Shown: positions 1 to 9,174 of the stretch, in pieces
Position numbering within the stretch: the first letter of the stretch is position 1
Layout of the letters: every line of letters begins with the position of its first letter
Assembly: GCA_017940565.1 (NCBI GenBank)
Contig: JAGAYH010000054.1
Location: 56,995 to 120,994, forward strand
Reading direction: 5' to 3'
DNA: 64,000 nt
Source of the DNA: Bacteroidaceae bacterium
GTDB lineage: Bacteria > Bacteroidota > Bacteroidia > Bacteroidales > Bacteroidaceae
The notes under the pieces: generated by a model
The model's database searches: none
Told to the model about the DNA's origin: nothing
What the model saw: only the letters and a program-made list of their open reading frames with translations
Position numbers and translations under genes: made by a program

Positions 1-1
1 G

Positions 2-2725
2 ATAAACTGGAACCAGCAGGTAGGTCCAGGGTGGGGGCGTTTCCTCTTCCATGTCAAAAGCAATGGCGGTGTCAGTTTCGGATGGAATTCTCCCTCTGGC
101 CAACGCTACGACGGAAGCACCTCGTTCCTGTCAACCGGCAAGTGGACACACATGGCTATCACGGTTGACCAACATGTTATGACGCTTTACGTTAATGGAA
201 TGAAGAAGGCATCGGTAACCTGCAAAGACTATTCTGGCCTGTCTGCCTTCGGCGATTTGGATTTCGGAGACAACTACTACTACATGAATGCCGATATTGA
301 CGAAGTGCGCGTGTGGAGCACCTGCCGCTCTGCCGGTGACTTGTTCCGCAATAAAGACATGGAAATCGCCAATCCCTCTGCCCAGAAAGACCTGATGGCT
401 TATTTCAAGATGGACACGTTTGAAGAGGATGGCGTCGTAAAACTGCGCGATTGTGCCCATGGCCACCATGCTCTCTTCAAGGTCGACAACGCCTGGCAGA
501 GTAGGGTGGACAACTCGATTCTGAAAGGCTCACAAAAGTTGGCGCCATTCTTCGATATCGAAGCCGGGGTTCATTATGCTGGCGTGCCGATTCACTTCAG
601 TTCAAAACATAATCTCAGTGTTGTCGGATGGCAGTGGCAGGTTGATGGCTTAGACGGAGCATCATTACCTCAAGCTCCCGATGTTGACATATTTTTCCCT
701 CAGGCAGGCGAATATGCTGTGAAACTGACACAGACCGATGCCGACGGCAATGTAGAAGACACACTCCGCACTCTTACCATTATGGCCGCTCCACAGCCCG
801 TGGCTGACTTTGAAGTTACCGAAGGACATTTGTCGGCAGGCCATCAGTTCAGTTTTGTGAACCAAAGCCAGGGGGACGGCTATACCTTCCGTTGGACATT
901 GCCCGGAGCAAGGGAAGAAGCCATGCAGTCCACCCATGCCACGGCCATTTACGAAGTACCTGGCACTTACGACGTCACTCTGACAATGCTTTCTGCCACT
1001 GGTGATGCTGTTGCCTCTGTGACAAAGCAAGTGACGGTGATTGCCTCTAAGCCCGAAGCCGCCTTCGACGTGCCTGTGCCTGCATTGGTGCGTGGCGGCA
1101 AGGCCTATCTGGTGGACCAGAGTAAATATGCCCCTGACGAATGGATGTGGCTGGTCAAGACCGGAGATCACTACTACTCCATGTCTGGTGGCGGCAGTCA
1201 GGAATTTGTGCCCACCGTGCCCGGTGTGTACGATGTGACGCTCACTGTCAAGAACGCCGCAGGCAAGAGCACCGCCGTCCAAAGCAGTGCCCTCATCGTT
1301 ACCAACGAAGATTCGGGCAACGGTCTCAATTTCGGTGGCAACGGACAGCTCCTCTCGTTCGACAATCCGCTGGGAACGACCCGTGGTTTCACCATTGACT
1401 GGTGGATGATGCCGCGCAAGACCGAAGGCGCCTTCTCACTGGCCAGCAATGACGGCCAGTTGAATATCACCACCGATGCCGACGGTATCGTGACATTTGT
1501 CTTGGGCGCCAGGACGATGAAGAGTGAGGCTGACTATGTAATTGCTAAAGAATGGCACCACTATTCCGTTGTTTATACGCTCGGCAAGGTCACCTTCTAC
1601 CGCGACGGTGTGGCCGTGGGCGCTGCCGTGGGCTCCACCAACAGCAAATCTTTTACATTCGACGGTCCTTTCGTCGTGGGAAGCGCAACCGGTGGCATGA
1701 ACACCATGATAGACGAATTCCGCATCTATGCCCGTTCACTCCCCGCCAGCAGTGTGAAGCACTATTGCAACAGCCCCATTGCCAATGTCGATTCCGTCGA
1801 AACGGCTGACAAACTGGTGCTTTACTATAACTTCAATCATATCACCGGCAACGCCATCGACCTCTGCTCCGGCGGCCGCGACGGTGTGCGCACCGGCTTT
1901 GGTCCCGACGGCGATGCCTGGGCCAGTTCCCTTGGCGTGTTCTCGCTCAATTTCGACGCCCCCGTCACTCCCGAGGATGTCACGGCCGACTACATGACCA
2001 ACTACCGCGCGCCGTTCTACCACACCAGCAAACGCATCAATTCCAAAAACACGCGCTTCGTCCAGTTGGAAACCGACACCGAGCGTTCCGGCTGGAAGGT
2101 GGCCAACCATGTGGTCACCGACACTATTATTACCGGTGTCAGCACCGACGCCAACTACAACTATGCCATGCATTCCTCCACCGGCTGGTATAGTTTCGCC
2201 GAGCGGCTGAGCAACCACCTCGTCTATCAGACTGTGGAACTGCCCGAAGGCGTTTACCGCTTCCAGACCACCGTGCAGAGTTCGCTCAACCCCGGCACGT
2301 GCTATCTTACGGCCACCGAAGGCGATGAGCTCATTTCTGTCATTGACATTGAAAACACGTTGGCCTATGCCTCCCTGGCCAATGCCAACGCCATAGACTT
2401 TTACGTGCCGCGTCCCATGAACATATCCCTCGGCTTGAACATCAACCAATCGTCGGCCTCCGAACTGCGCATCACTTCGTTCAAGCTCCAGCGTATCCCC
2501 GTTGAAGTCGTCTCGGCCATTTCCTCGCCGCGGACTTCCGCCGCGTTCAGCGTGCAACCCGTTGTCGGCGGTCTGCGCATCACGACGCCCGCCCTGCAGC
2601 GTGTCTCCGTTTACACCGCCCAAGGCCTCTGTCTCTGGGCCGGACCGGTCAGCGGCTCGCGCCTTGTCGTCTTGCCCAAGGGCATCTACATTGTCAACGG
2701 GCAAAAAGTGGCCGTGACCAATTGA
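2..2725 (+). CDS. Large secreted LamG/PKD multidomain surface protein (5' end outside window)
   Basis: The frame is open from the first bases of the window, so the true start lies upstream. In the 907 visible residues I read a LamG/concanavalin-type lectin fold (about 1-160, with GKWTHMAITVD and the LYVNG turn), three PKD-like domains (about 181-262, 265-347, 350-435, ending in GTYDVTLT/GVYDVTLT strands), a second LamG domain (about 440-617, WHHYSVVYT, IDEFRIYARSL), a beta-rich region resembling DUF5013 or galactose-binding modules (about 663-835), and a C-terminal tail (about 843-907) ending LPKGIYIVNGQKVAV. That tail resembles the sorting or anchoring tails of secreted Bacteroidota proteins (Por/DUF6383-like). 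Inference: an extracellular or surface glycan-binding or adhesion protein. No catalytic domain is visible, though one could lie in the missing N-terminus. Confidence 0.85.
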   Translation: MNWNQQVGPGWGRFLFHVKSNGGVSFGWNSPSGQRYDGSTSFLSTGKWTHMAITVDQHVMTLYVNGMKKASVTCKDYSGLSAFGDLDFGDNYYYMNADIDEVRVWSTCRSAGDLFRNKDMEIANPSAQKDLMAYFKMDTFEEDGVVKLRDCAHGHHALFKVDNAWQSRVDNSILKGSQKLAPFFDIEAGVHYAGVPIHFSSKHNLSVVGWQWQVDGLDGASLPQAPDVDIFFPQAGEYAVKLTQTDADGNVEDTLRTLTIMAAPQPVADFEVTEGHLSAGHQFSFVNQSQGDGYTFRWTLPGAREEAMQSTHATAIYEVPGTYDVTLTMLSATGDAVASVTKQVTVIASKPEAAFDVPVPALVRGGKAYLVDQSKYAPDEWMWLVKTGDHYYSMSGGGSQEFVPTVPGVYDVTLTVKNAAGKSTAVQSSALIVTNEDSGNGLNFGGNGQLLSFDNPLGTTRGFTIDWWMMPRKTEGAFSLASNDGQLNITTDADGIVTFVLGARTMKSEADYVIAKEWHHYSVVYTLGKVTFYRDGVAVGAAVGSTNSKSFTFDGPFVVGSATGGMNTMIDEFRIYARSLPASSVKHYCNSPIANVDSVETADKLVLYYNFNHITGNAIDLCSGGRDGVRTGFGPDGDAWASSLGVFSLNFDAPVTPEDVTADYMTNYRAPFYHTSKRINSKNTRFVQLETDTERSGWKVANHVVTDTIITGVSTDANYNYAMHSSTGWYSFAERLSNHLVYQTVELPEGVYRFQTTVQSSLNPGTCYLTATEGDELISVIDIENTLAYASLANANAIDFYVPRPMNISLGLNINQSSASELRITSFKLQRIPVEVVSAISSPRTSAAFSVQPVVGGLRITTPALQRVSVYTAQGLCLWAGPVSGSRLVVLPKGIYIVNGQKVAVTN

Positions 2726-2758
2726 TGCTTCGCTCCGCAATGCGTTCCTCATAACCAG

Positions 2759-2788
2759 GGGGGGACGGCCCGCTACGGTCGTCCCCCC
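2759..2788 (+). terminator. GC-rich hairpin, possible terminator
   Basis: GGGGGGACG (2759-2767) pairs perfectly with CGTCCCCCC (2780-2788) around a 12-nt loop, 33 bp after the preceding stop codon. There is no proper U-tract behind it, so intrinsic termination is plausible but not certain. Confidence 0.5.
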
Positions 2789-2817
2789 TGCCGTTTCAGC
2801 GAGGCTCGTCCCACGAA

Positions 2818-2876
2818 ACGAAAACGGAGCCAGTCGTGTCTATATCCGTTTTCGTCATTTCTAAATGCGTTATCGT
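2818..2876. repeat. 21-bp periodic repeat, array A1 (one forward, two reverse units)
   Basis: One forward unit (ACGAAAACGGAGCCAG, 2818-2833) is followed by two reverse units (2840-2855 and 2861-2876) spaced 21 bp apart. Forward and first reverse unit can fold into an 11-bp stem (2818-2828 with 2845-2855). The array lies about 75 bp upstream of the next -7 box. The short ORF running through it is a by-product of the repeat. The rest of the 2726-3040 gap holds only the hairpin and the promoter. Confidence 0.8.
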
Positions 2877-2950
2877 GTTGTCGGAGGCATGGTGGTGTGC
2901 CTTTTTAAAAAAGGTAGGGGAAACGAGGCTGCTGAACGGTAACTTTTGTG

Positions 2951-2958
2951 TATTTTTG
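2951..2958 (+). promoter_or_regulatory. Bacteroidota -7 promoter box
   Basis: TATTTTTG matches TAnnTTTG and lies 82 bp upstream of the rhamnosidase ATG. No clear -33 TTTG is present at the usual 19-21 bp distance. Confidence 0.5.
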
Positions 2959-3040
2959 TCTGCCGCAAAGTTCAACGGAAGCGCTCCCTTTGATGAATAT
3001 AATTGTATTGTGAACTTTTTTCAACTAAAATAGATATCGT

Positions 3041-6000
3041 ATGAGAAGACATATTATCGGCCTGTTTACATTAAGCCTGGTTTGGGCGGATTACGTCCCG
3101 GCACAGACAACCTGTTATCCTGCAGTACCCAGCCAAGAGCAGCTGACGCGGCCGTTCGGTCCGGCCGATGAGCAGACGTTCCTGCATCCCGACCGCATCT
3201 ACTATCCGGAGACGTGGTTTCACTTTCTCAACGGGAGTATCCGGCGTGAGGGTATTACGCAAGACCTTGTAGCCATCGCGGCCTCGGGCATACAGGGCGT
3301 GCAGCTCTTTCACGGGCAGGTGGGCGACCCCAAGGACTGGCCGGGCACGGAGGAGCACATCGAGTGTCTGAGTGCCAAGTGGGAGGAACTGGTGCGCCAC
3401 ACGGCCGAAGAGGCACACCGTCTGGGCTTGCGGTTCAGCCTGCAGACCTGTCCGGGTTGGGCGACAAGCGGGGGGCCGTGGATCAAGCCCGAGCAGGCCA
3501 TGCGACATCTGGGTTACAGCAGGACAGACCTTCCCGGAGGAGCCTTGGCCGATACCTTGTTGACACAGCCATACAGGGAGTCGTGGCGTGACTGGCGCGA
3601 CATAGCCGTATTGGCGTTCCCCACACCTAAGGATGATGATAACAGCTACTGCGAAGTTGTTTCGGTGGAGGCCGACGAGCACCAGAAAGAATGGCTGGAG
3701 TTGATGCAGAACGGGAAGCGCTTTACCTTGCAGCCCGCCACGCCGGAGCGGCCACACCGTATGACGGTCCGGCTGAAGTCACCGGTAAAGGCCCGCTCTA
3801 TCATTTTCAATCCTATCGACAACTTCAATCATGAGTTCGGTGTGCAACCCGACATCCATCTGCGTGTCATCCAGCATGCCGCACCCGGAAGTCCACGTCC
3901 CGGTATCGTGGTTCTCGACAGTGATTTCCCACGCGCCAACTGGCAGGATTCGCAACATACCATGACATTTGCTCTTGCGACAGAAACTGACAGCAAAGAA
4001 TACACCATAGAAATTACGAACCGGCACCCGATGCGGTTGATGCGCCTCCAATTAACTACTGCTGCACGTGGGCACAACTGGGAAATGGAGGCAGGTTGGA
4101 CGTCGCGGTCGTTGCTGCCGCCGACGGTATTCAACGAAGAGGCTGACTGCTTCGTCAAGAGAGGAAACATCATAGACATCTCTAATCGGATGGACGCCAG
4201 CGGACGTCTTCATTGGCAGGTTCCCGAAGGACAATGGACCATTTTGCGCATCGGACACGTAAATACCGGCCTGTGCAATGGACCGGCTCCGGCGGAGGCA
4301 ACGGGCTGGGAGGTGAACAAGTTGGACACAGCATACGTCAGCTATCAGTTCCACAATTATATCGGCCGCCTGGTTGACGGGCCATTGAAGGGACAAGTCA
4401 ACAACATGCTCATGGACAGCTGGGAGTGCTCTTCACAGACGTGGACTCGTTTCATGCCGCAGGAGTTCCGGCAACGCCGTCACTACGACCTGACAACATG
4501 GATGCCGGCATTGTTCGGATGGGTGATAGACAGTCGCGAAGAGACTGGCCAATTCCTCTCTGATTGGCGCCGCACGCAGAACGACCTGTTTTGTGAGAAT
4601 TTCTACGGGCACATGACACGTCTGGCCCATGAGAAGGGACTGACAGTGAGCTATGAGACGGCCGCCGGCGACGTCTTCCCTGCCGACCCGATGGAGTTCT
4701 ACAAGTATGCCGACGTGCCTATGACGGAATATTGGCAACCTTTCAGCCACTGGCTCGCTAACCATAACTATAAACCTATACGCGCCACGGCATCGGCAGC
4801 GCGCATGTATGGCAAGCCCCGTGTGTCAGCCGAATCGTTCACATCGTTCGACCTCACTTGGGATGAACACCCGAGCATGCTCCGCGAGGTGGCCAACCAG
4901 AACATGGTCGAGGGTGTTACGCACACCGTGTTCCATACGTACACACACAACCCCGATGCCGATCACCACTTTCCCGGCACATCGTTCGGCGGCAACATCG
5001 GCACGCCGTTTCTCCGCAAACAGACCTGGTGGCCCTTCATGCGCAGCTTCAATACCTATCTGGCCCGCTGCGCTTTTATGTTGGAGCGCGGGCGGCCCGT
5101 GAGCAGTGTGCTGTGGCATCTTGGCGACGAGATACAACAGAAGCCCGACCAATACATCGACTTCCCCAAAGGCTTCCTTTACGACTATTGCAACACAGAC
5201 GCCTTCCTGCATCGCATTAGCGTGAAAAACGGCCAGTGGGTCACACCGGAAGGCATCGCCTACGATGTTCTGTGGCTGCCGGAAACCAGAAGATTGCTGC
5301 CTGAAACCAAAGCGCGCCTTCAGGCGCTTGTGGCTGCCGGAGGGAATGTGATTGAGACGGCTTCTGTGGAAGACCTGGGAAACCGATTGGAGCACATGGG
5401 TCTGAAAGCCGACGTGAAACCGGCCAACGTGCGCTGGTTACACCGACAGGCCGACGGTGCCGACTGGTATATGGTTTGTCCCCTGCAGCAGCAAGACTTC
5501 AAGGGAGAGGTCAGTTTCCGACAAACGGGACGGGCAGAGATATGGAACCCTATGGACGGCAGTGTGCAGCCGGCGTCGTCCCGGTCCGGTGGAGAATATA
5601 CCGATGTCAGTCTGTCATTGGAGCAAGGCCAGACCGTGTTCGTCGTATTCCGTCACGACGGAAAAGCCCCGGAGGTCCTGCCTCCCCACTCTTTGAAAAA
5701 GGAGAAAGCAACATCCACCCCCCTTACCGCCTGGACCCTGACGTTCCCCCCGGGCTGGGGCATCGAGAAGCCACTGGTGCTTGACCAACTGAAGGCATGG
5801 AAAGACCTGCCCCTCAGCGACGAGGGAAAAGCCTTCTCCGGCACAGCCACCTATGAAACCACCCTCCGCCTGAAGCGCAAGCCGAAAGGCCGCCGCTATC
5901 TGCTCCGGCTCGGCCGGGTGGAAACGATAGCCGTCGTCAGCGTGGGGGGACAGGTGTGCGACACCCTGTGGGCCAAGCCCTACCAAACCGACATCACACC

Positions 6001-6187
6001 CCGCCTCCGTCGCGGGCGCAACGTCATCAGCGTGCAGGTCACCGGCACCTGGTACAACCGCCTCGTCTACGATGCCGGACTGCCCCCTCAGCAGCGCCGC
6101 ACGTGGGTGGTCAACGGCCCCCAGGCCCACCAGCCCCTGCGCCCCTCCGGACTGCTGGGACCCGTCGAGGTTGTCGAAGTTGAATGA
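3041..6187 (+). CDS. GH106-type alpha-L-rhamnosidase family protein, exported
   Basis: A 1048-residue protein with an N-terminal signal peptide (about 1-21, cleavage near VPAQT). The segment PETWFHFLNGSIRREGITQDL and the following region with GIQGVQLFHGQ, RLGLRFSLQTCPGWATSGGPW and later ETAAGDVFPADPMEFYKYADVPMTEYW are typical of the large Bacteroidetes GH106 glycosidases. The C-terminal roughly 180 residues look like a beta-sandwich accessory domain (NVISVQVTGTWYNRLVYDAGL). Family knowledge: GH106 enzymes cleave terminal alpha-L-rhamnose from plant polysaccharides, usually in the periplasm or outside the cell. It is a single gene with its own promoter, not in a SusC/D locus within this window. 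It is flanked on both sides by structurally equivalent repeat arrays. Confidence 0.8.
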   Translation: MRRHIIGLFTLSLVWADYVPAQTTCYPAVPSQEQLTRPFGPADEQTFLHPDRIYYPETWFHFLNGSIRREGITQDLVAIAASGIQGVQLFHGQVGDPKDWPGTEEHIECLSAKWEELVRHTAEEAHRLGLRFSLQTCPGWATSGGPWIKPEQAMRHLGYSRTDLPGGALADTLLTQPYRESWRDWRDIAVLAFPTPKDDDNSYCEVVSVEADEHQKEWLELMQNGKRFTLQPATPERPHRMTVRLKSPVKARSIIFNPIDNFNHEFGVQPDIHLRVIQHAAPGSPRPGIVVLDSDFPRANWQDSQHTMTFALATETDSKEYTIEITNRHPMRLMRLQLTTAARGHNWEMEAGWTSRSLLPPTVFNEEADCFVKRGNIIDISNRMDASGRLHWQVPEGQWTILRIGHVNTGLCNGPAPAEATGWEVNKLDTAYVSYQFHNYIGRLVDGPLKGQVNNMLMDSWECSSQTWTRFMPQEFRQRRHYDLTTWMPALFGWVIDSREETGQFLSDWRRTQNDLFCENFYGHMTRLAHEKGLTVSYETAAGDVFPADPMEFYKYADVPMTEYWQPFSHWLANHNYKPIRATASAARMYGKPRVSAESFTSFDLTWDEHPSMLREVANQNMVEGVTHTVFHTYTHNPDADHHFPGTSFGGNIGTPFLRKQTWWPFMRSFNTYLARCAFMLERGRPVSSVLWHLGDEIQQKPDQYIDFPKGFLYDYCNTDAFLHRISVKNGQWVTPEGIAYDVLWLPETRRLLPETKARLQALVAAGGNVIETASVEDLGNRLEHMGLKADVKPANVRWLHRQADGADWYMVCPLQQQDFKGEVSFRQTGRAEIWNPMDGSVQPASSRSGGEYTDVSLSLEQGQTVFVVFRHDGKAPEVLPPHSLKKEKATSTPLTAWTLTFPPGWGIEKPLVLDQLKAWKDLPLSDEGKAFSGTATYETTLRLKRKPKGRRYLLRLGRVETIAVVSVGGQVCDTLWAKPYQTDITPRLRRGRNVISVQVTGTWYNRLVYDAGLPPQQRRTWVVNGPQAHQPLRPSGLLGPVEVVEVE

Positions 6188-6308
6188 CACCGGTCCAAAA
6201 CGGGTAAAAACTTTTATCCTTTATTCATAATAATCCTTGCCAGCCATAACCAGGTTGGCTTTGGCTCATTCTCCCTCTGCCGTCGCAGCCGAGGGCGGGT
6301 GACGCGAA

Positions 6309-6367
6309 ACGAAAACGGAGTTAGTCGTAACTATCTCCGTTTTCGTTTTTCCCAACTCCGTTTTCGT
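6309..6367. repeat. 21-bp periodic repeat, array A2 (one forward, two reverse units)
   Basis: The forward unit ACGAAAACGGAGTTAG (6309-6324) is followed by reverse units CTATCTCCGTTTTCGT (6331-6346) and one 21 bp further (to 6367). The arrangement and inter-unit spacing are identical to the array upstream of the rhamnosidase gene (22 bp from forward to reverse start). Forward and first reverse unit form a 16-bp stem with two mismatches and a 6-nt gap. The remaining 6188-6606 gap shows nothing beyond this array and a promoter. Confidence 0.85.
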
Positions 6368-6567
6368 TGCCCTTTTCCATTCTTTATTTTCAGGTAATAT
6401 AGACTGTCTGATGTCGCTTCGTCCGGGTGTTACGGGTATGAAAAACAGTCTTCCCGGCGAGGGCGGTAGGCTGCCGTTTCACGGTGTTTGACGCGCCCGC
6501 TGCCGCCGGCGTGAATTTTTTTTGAAAAAGAGGCGGAACAGAGGGCGCAGGAACGGGAATTTTTATG

Positions 6568-6575
6568 TATTTTTG
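6568..6575 (+). promoter_or_regulatory. -7 promoter box of murG
   Basis: TATTTTTG matches TAnnTTTG 31 bp upstream of the ATG at 6607. Its position argues against the longer reading frame that would begin at 6565 inside the box. Confidence 0.55.
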
Positions 6576-6606
6576 CGTACGACTATACCTATCTGTTTTT
6601 GAACTT

Positions 6607-7749
6607 ATGGAAGAAGACCTCAGAGTGATAATTAGCGGTGGTGGAACGGGCGGACATATCTTCCCGGCCATATCGATTGCCAATGCCCTGAAAGCGGCTC
6701 ACCCGGGCGTGCAACTACTCTTTGTGGGTGCCGAGGGGCGCATGGAGATGACGCGTGTGCCGGCTGCCGGCTATGAGATAAAGGGTCTGCCCGTGTCGGG
6801 CTTTGACCGCAAACATTTGCTGAAAAACGTGAAAGTGGCTTTGAAGGCTATACAGAGCCGTCAGATGGCCAAGAAGATTGCCAAGGAGTTCCAGCCGGAT
6901 GTGGCAGTGGGCGTGGGCGGCTATGCCAGTGGGCCTATGCTGAGCGCCTGCAGCAGTATGGGCGTGCCATATGTGCTGCAGGAGCAGAACAGCTATGCTG
7001 GCGTGACGAACAAGTTGCTGGCCAAGAAAGCCAGTTTCATCTGTGTTGCCTACGAAGGCATGGGACGCTTCTTCCCCGAAGAGCGCATTGTCATGACCGG
7101 CAATCCTGTCCGTCAGGAACTGTTGGCAGCCAAAGTGTCGCGCGAGGTGGCTATCCGGAGTTTCGGGCTTGACCCGTCGAAAAAGACGATTCTCATTGTG
7201 GGCGGCAGTCTGGGTGCGCGCACGTTGAATGAAAGTGTATTGAAGCATCTGGACCTGATATCACAGAGCGGCGTACAGTTCATCTGGCAGACGGGAAAAT
7301 ACTATAGTGCACAAATCCAAGAAGAGCTGGAGAAACGAGGCAAACCGAAGAATTTATATGTAAGTGACTTCATTAGCGACATGGCCAAGGCTTACAAGGC
7401 TGCCGATCTGGTGATCTCGCGTGCCGGAGCCAGCAGTATTTCCGAACTGTGTCTGCTTTCGAAGCCATGTATACTGGTGCCGTCACCCAATGTAGCCGAA
7501 GACCATCAGACGAAGAATGCCATGGCTCTTGTAGAGAAAGACGCGGCGATTTGTGTAAAAGATTCAGAAGCCCCCATGCTGCTTTTACCCAAAGCGGTGA
7601 ACACTGTGAACGAGCCCGAGCGGCTGGTGGAACTGAGCCGGCATATCGGTGAACTGGCACTGCCTGATGCTGCTGCGAAGATAGCCGACATTGTGTGGAA
7701 ATTGGGAACTAAAGTTCGAGAAACTAAAAGGCAAAAGGCCCAAAAATAA
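6607..7749 (+). CDS. murG: MurG, lipid II-forming GlcNAc transferase
   Basis: UDP-N-acetylglucosamine:undecaprenyl-PP-MurNAc-pentapeptide GlcNAc transferase, the last cytoplasmic step of lipid II synthesis at the inner membrane face. From the ATG at 6607 the protein has 380 residues. It starts with the diagnostic glycine-rich loop (VIISGGGTGGHIFPA) and contains GVGGYASGP, QEQNSYAG, GGSLGAR and the C-terminal SRAGASSISEL nucleotide-sugar motif. The upstream in-frame ATG at 6565 overlaps the promoter and adds 14 atypical residues, so I reject it. It is the first gene of the murG-murC-ftsQ-ftsA series; the earlier cluster members (mraY, murD, ftsW) are not upstream here. Confidence 0.96.
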   Translation: MEEDLRVIISGGGTGGHIFPAISIANALKAAHPGVQLLFVGAEGRMEMTRVPAAGYEIKGLPVSGFDRKHLLKNVKVALKAIQSRQMAKKIAKEFQPDVAVGVGGYASGPMLSACSSMGVPYVLQEQNSYAGVTNKLLAKKASFICVAYEGMGRFFPEERIVMTGNPVRQELLAAKVSREVAIRSFGLDPSKKTILIVGGSLGARTLNESVLKHLDLISQSGVQFIWQTGKYYSAQIQEELEKRGKPKNLYVSDFISDMAKAYKAADLVISRAGASSISELCLLSKPCILVPSPNVAEDHQTKNAMALVEKDAAICVKDSEAPMLLLPKAVNTVNEPERLVELSRHIGELALPDAAAKIADIVWKLGTKVRETKRQKAQK

Positions 7750-7767
7750 AATTCGAAAGGACGTTTC

Positions 7768-9153
7768 ATGGAATTCAGCGATATCAAATCGGTTTATTTC
7801 GTCGGTGCGGGGGGCATTGGCATGAGCGCCCTGGTGCGCTATTTCCTGGCAAAGGGTTTGCCCGTGGGCGGCTATGACCGAACACCGACCCCGCTGACGG
7901 CAGAACTGATATGCGAAGGAGCACAGATCCACTATGAAGACAATCCCGAAAAGATTGATCGTGTCTTTCGTGACCGCGACCATACGCTGGTAGTCTATAC
8001 GCCGGCCATCCCCGCAGACCATAAGGAATTGACCTGTTTCCGTGAGGGTGGTTTTGAATTGCAGAAACGAGCCCAAGTGCTGGGCACACTGACACGGTCG
8101 CTCCGTGGACTTTGTGTGGCCGGTACGCATGGCAAGACCACTACGAGCACCATGGTAGCTCACCTGCTGCATCAGAGCCATGTGGGCTGTAACGCCTTCT
8201 TGGGAGGAATTTCCAAAAATTACAATACAAATTATCTGTACAATGGCGGCAGTGACTATGTAGTGATTGAAGCCGATGAGTTTGACCGTTCTTTCCACTG
8301 GCTTCGCCCGTGGGCTACAGTGATAACAGCAACCGACCCTGACCATTTGGACATATATGGCACGGTGGATGCTTATCTGGAGAGCTTTCGTAAATATACA
8401 ACCCTGATACAGCCGGGCGGTGCTCTGGTGATACATACCGGACTGGCCATGAATCCCGATGTGGCACCAGGTGTGACCATCTATACCTATAGTCGCAACG
8501 AAGGTGACTTCCATGCTGAGAATGTCAAGATAGGCGGGGGCGAAATCGTGTTTGACTATGTGTCGCCGTTGGGCAACATAAGCGGTGTGCGTTTGGGCGT
8601 TCCTGTGAGTGTAAACATCGAGAATGGTGTGGCAGCAATGGCCCTGGCCCAATTAGCCGGCGCCGAGGAGAATGAAATTCGTAAAGCCATGGCTTCGTTT
8701 GCGGGAGTGGTGCGCCGCTTTGACTTTAAGATAAAGACCGATCGTGTGGTGCTTTTGAGTGACTATGCTCATCATCCCGAGGAGATACGCAACAGTGTGT
8801 TGTCGCTGCGTGAAGTCTTTGCCGGCCGTCGTATCACCGGTATGTTCCAGCCCCATCTCTATACCAGAACCCGTGACTTCTACCGTGAGTTTGCCGAAAG
8901 CCTGTCGCTGTTGGACGAAGTGGTGCTGACGGAAATCTATCCCGCCCGAGAACAACCGATTGAGGGCGTGACGAGCCGACTGATATATGACCAGGTGGCA
9001 CCAGGTGTTGAGAAACGATTGATTAGTAAACAAGATGCTGTTGAATACGTGGAAACACACGATACTGACGTGTTGGTGGTGCTCGGTGCGGGCGATCTGG
9101 ATGATATGGTGCCACGAATGACGGAAGTATTGAAAGCGAAGTACAACCTTTGA
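7768..9153 (+). CDS. murC: MurC, UDP-MurNAc--L-alanine ligase
   Basis: ATP-dependent cytoplasmic ligase adding L-Ala to UDP-MurNAc. 461 residues, the normal family length. An N-terminal Rossmann-like UDP-binding loop (VGAGGIGMSALVRYF), the Mur ligase ATP loop (GTHGKTTTSTM, about residues 118-128), a Mg/ATP region (EADEFDRSF) and the C-terminal domain signature (SDYAHHPEEI) are all present. It lies 18 bp after murG and 21 bp before ftsQ, so co-transcription is very likely. Confidence 0.97.
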   Translation: MEFSDIKSVYFVGAGGIGMSALVRYFLAKGLPVGGYDRTPTPLTAELICEGAQIHYEDNPEKIDRVFRDRDHTLVVYTPAIPADHKELTCFREGGFELQKRAQVLGTLTRSLRGLCVAGTHGKTTTSTMVAHLLHQSHVGCNAFLGGISKNYNTNYLYNGGSDYVVIEADEFDRSFHWLRPWATVITATDPDHLDIYGTVDAYLESFRKYTTLIQPGGALVIHTGLAMNPDVAPGVTIYTYSRNEGDFHAENVKIGGGEIVFDYVSPLGNISGVRLGVPVSVNIENGVAAMALAQLAGAEENEIRKAMASFAGVVRRFDFKIKTDRVVLLSDYAHHPEEIRNSVLSLREVFAGRRITGMFQPHLYTRTRDFYREFAESLSLLDEVVLTEIYPAREQPIEGVTSRLIYDQVAPGVEKRLISKQDAVEYVETHDTDVLVVLGAGDLDDMVPRMTEVLKAKYNL

Positions 9154-9174
9154 AAGGAAGAGTGAAACTGCAGA

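Noticed and set aside
1736-2752. Long minus-strand open frame (338 codons) opposite the LamG/PKD gene
   Set aside because: No family-like motifs; it mirrors a clearly coding plus strand, and such antisense frames are common with this base composition.
2836-3033. 65-codon frame before the rhamnosidase gene
   Set aside because: Starts in a repeat array and contains the promoter box; no similarity to a known protein.
6565-6606. Upstream ATG extending MurG by 14 residues
   Set aside because: It overlaps the TAnnTTTG box, and MurG proteins normally begin a few residues before the GGGTGGH loop.
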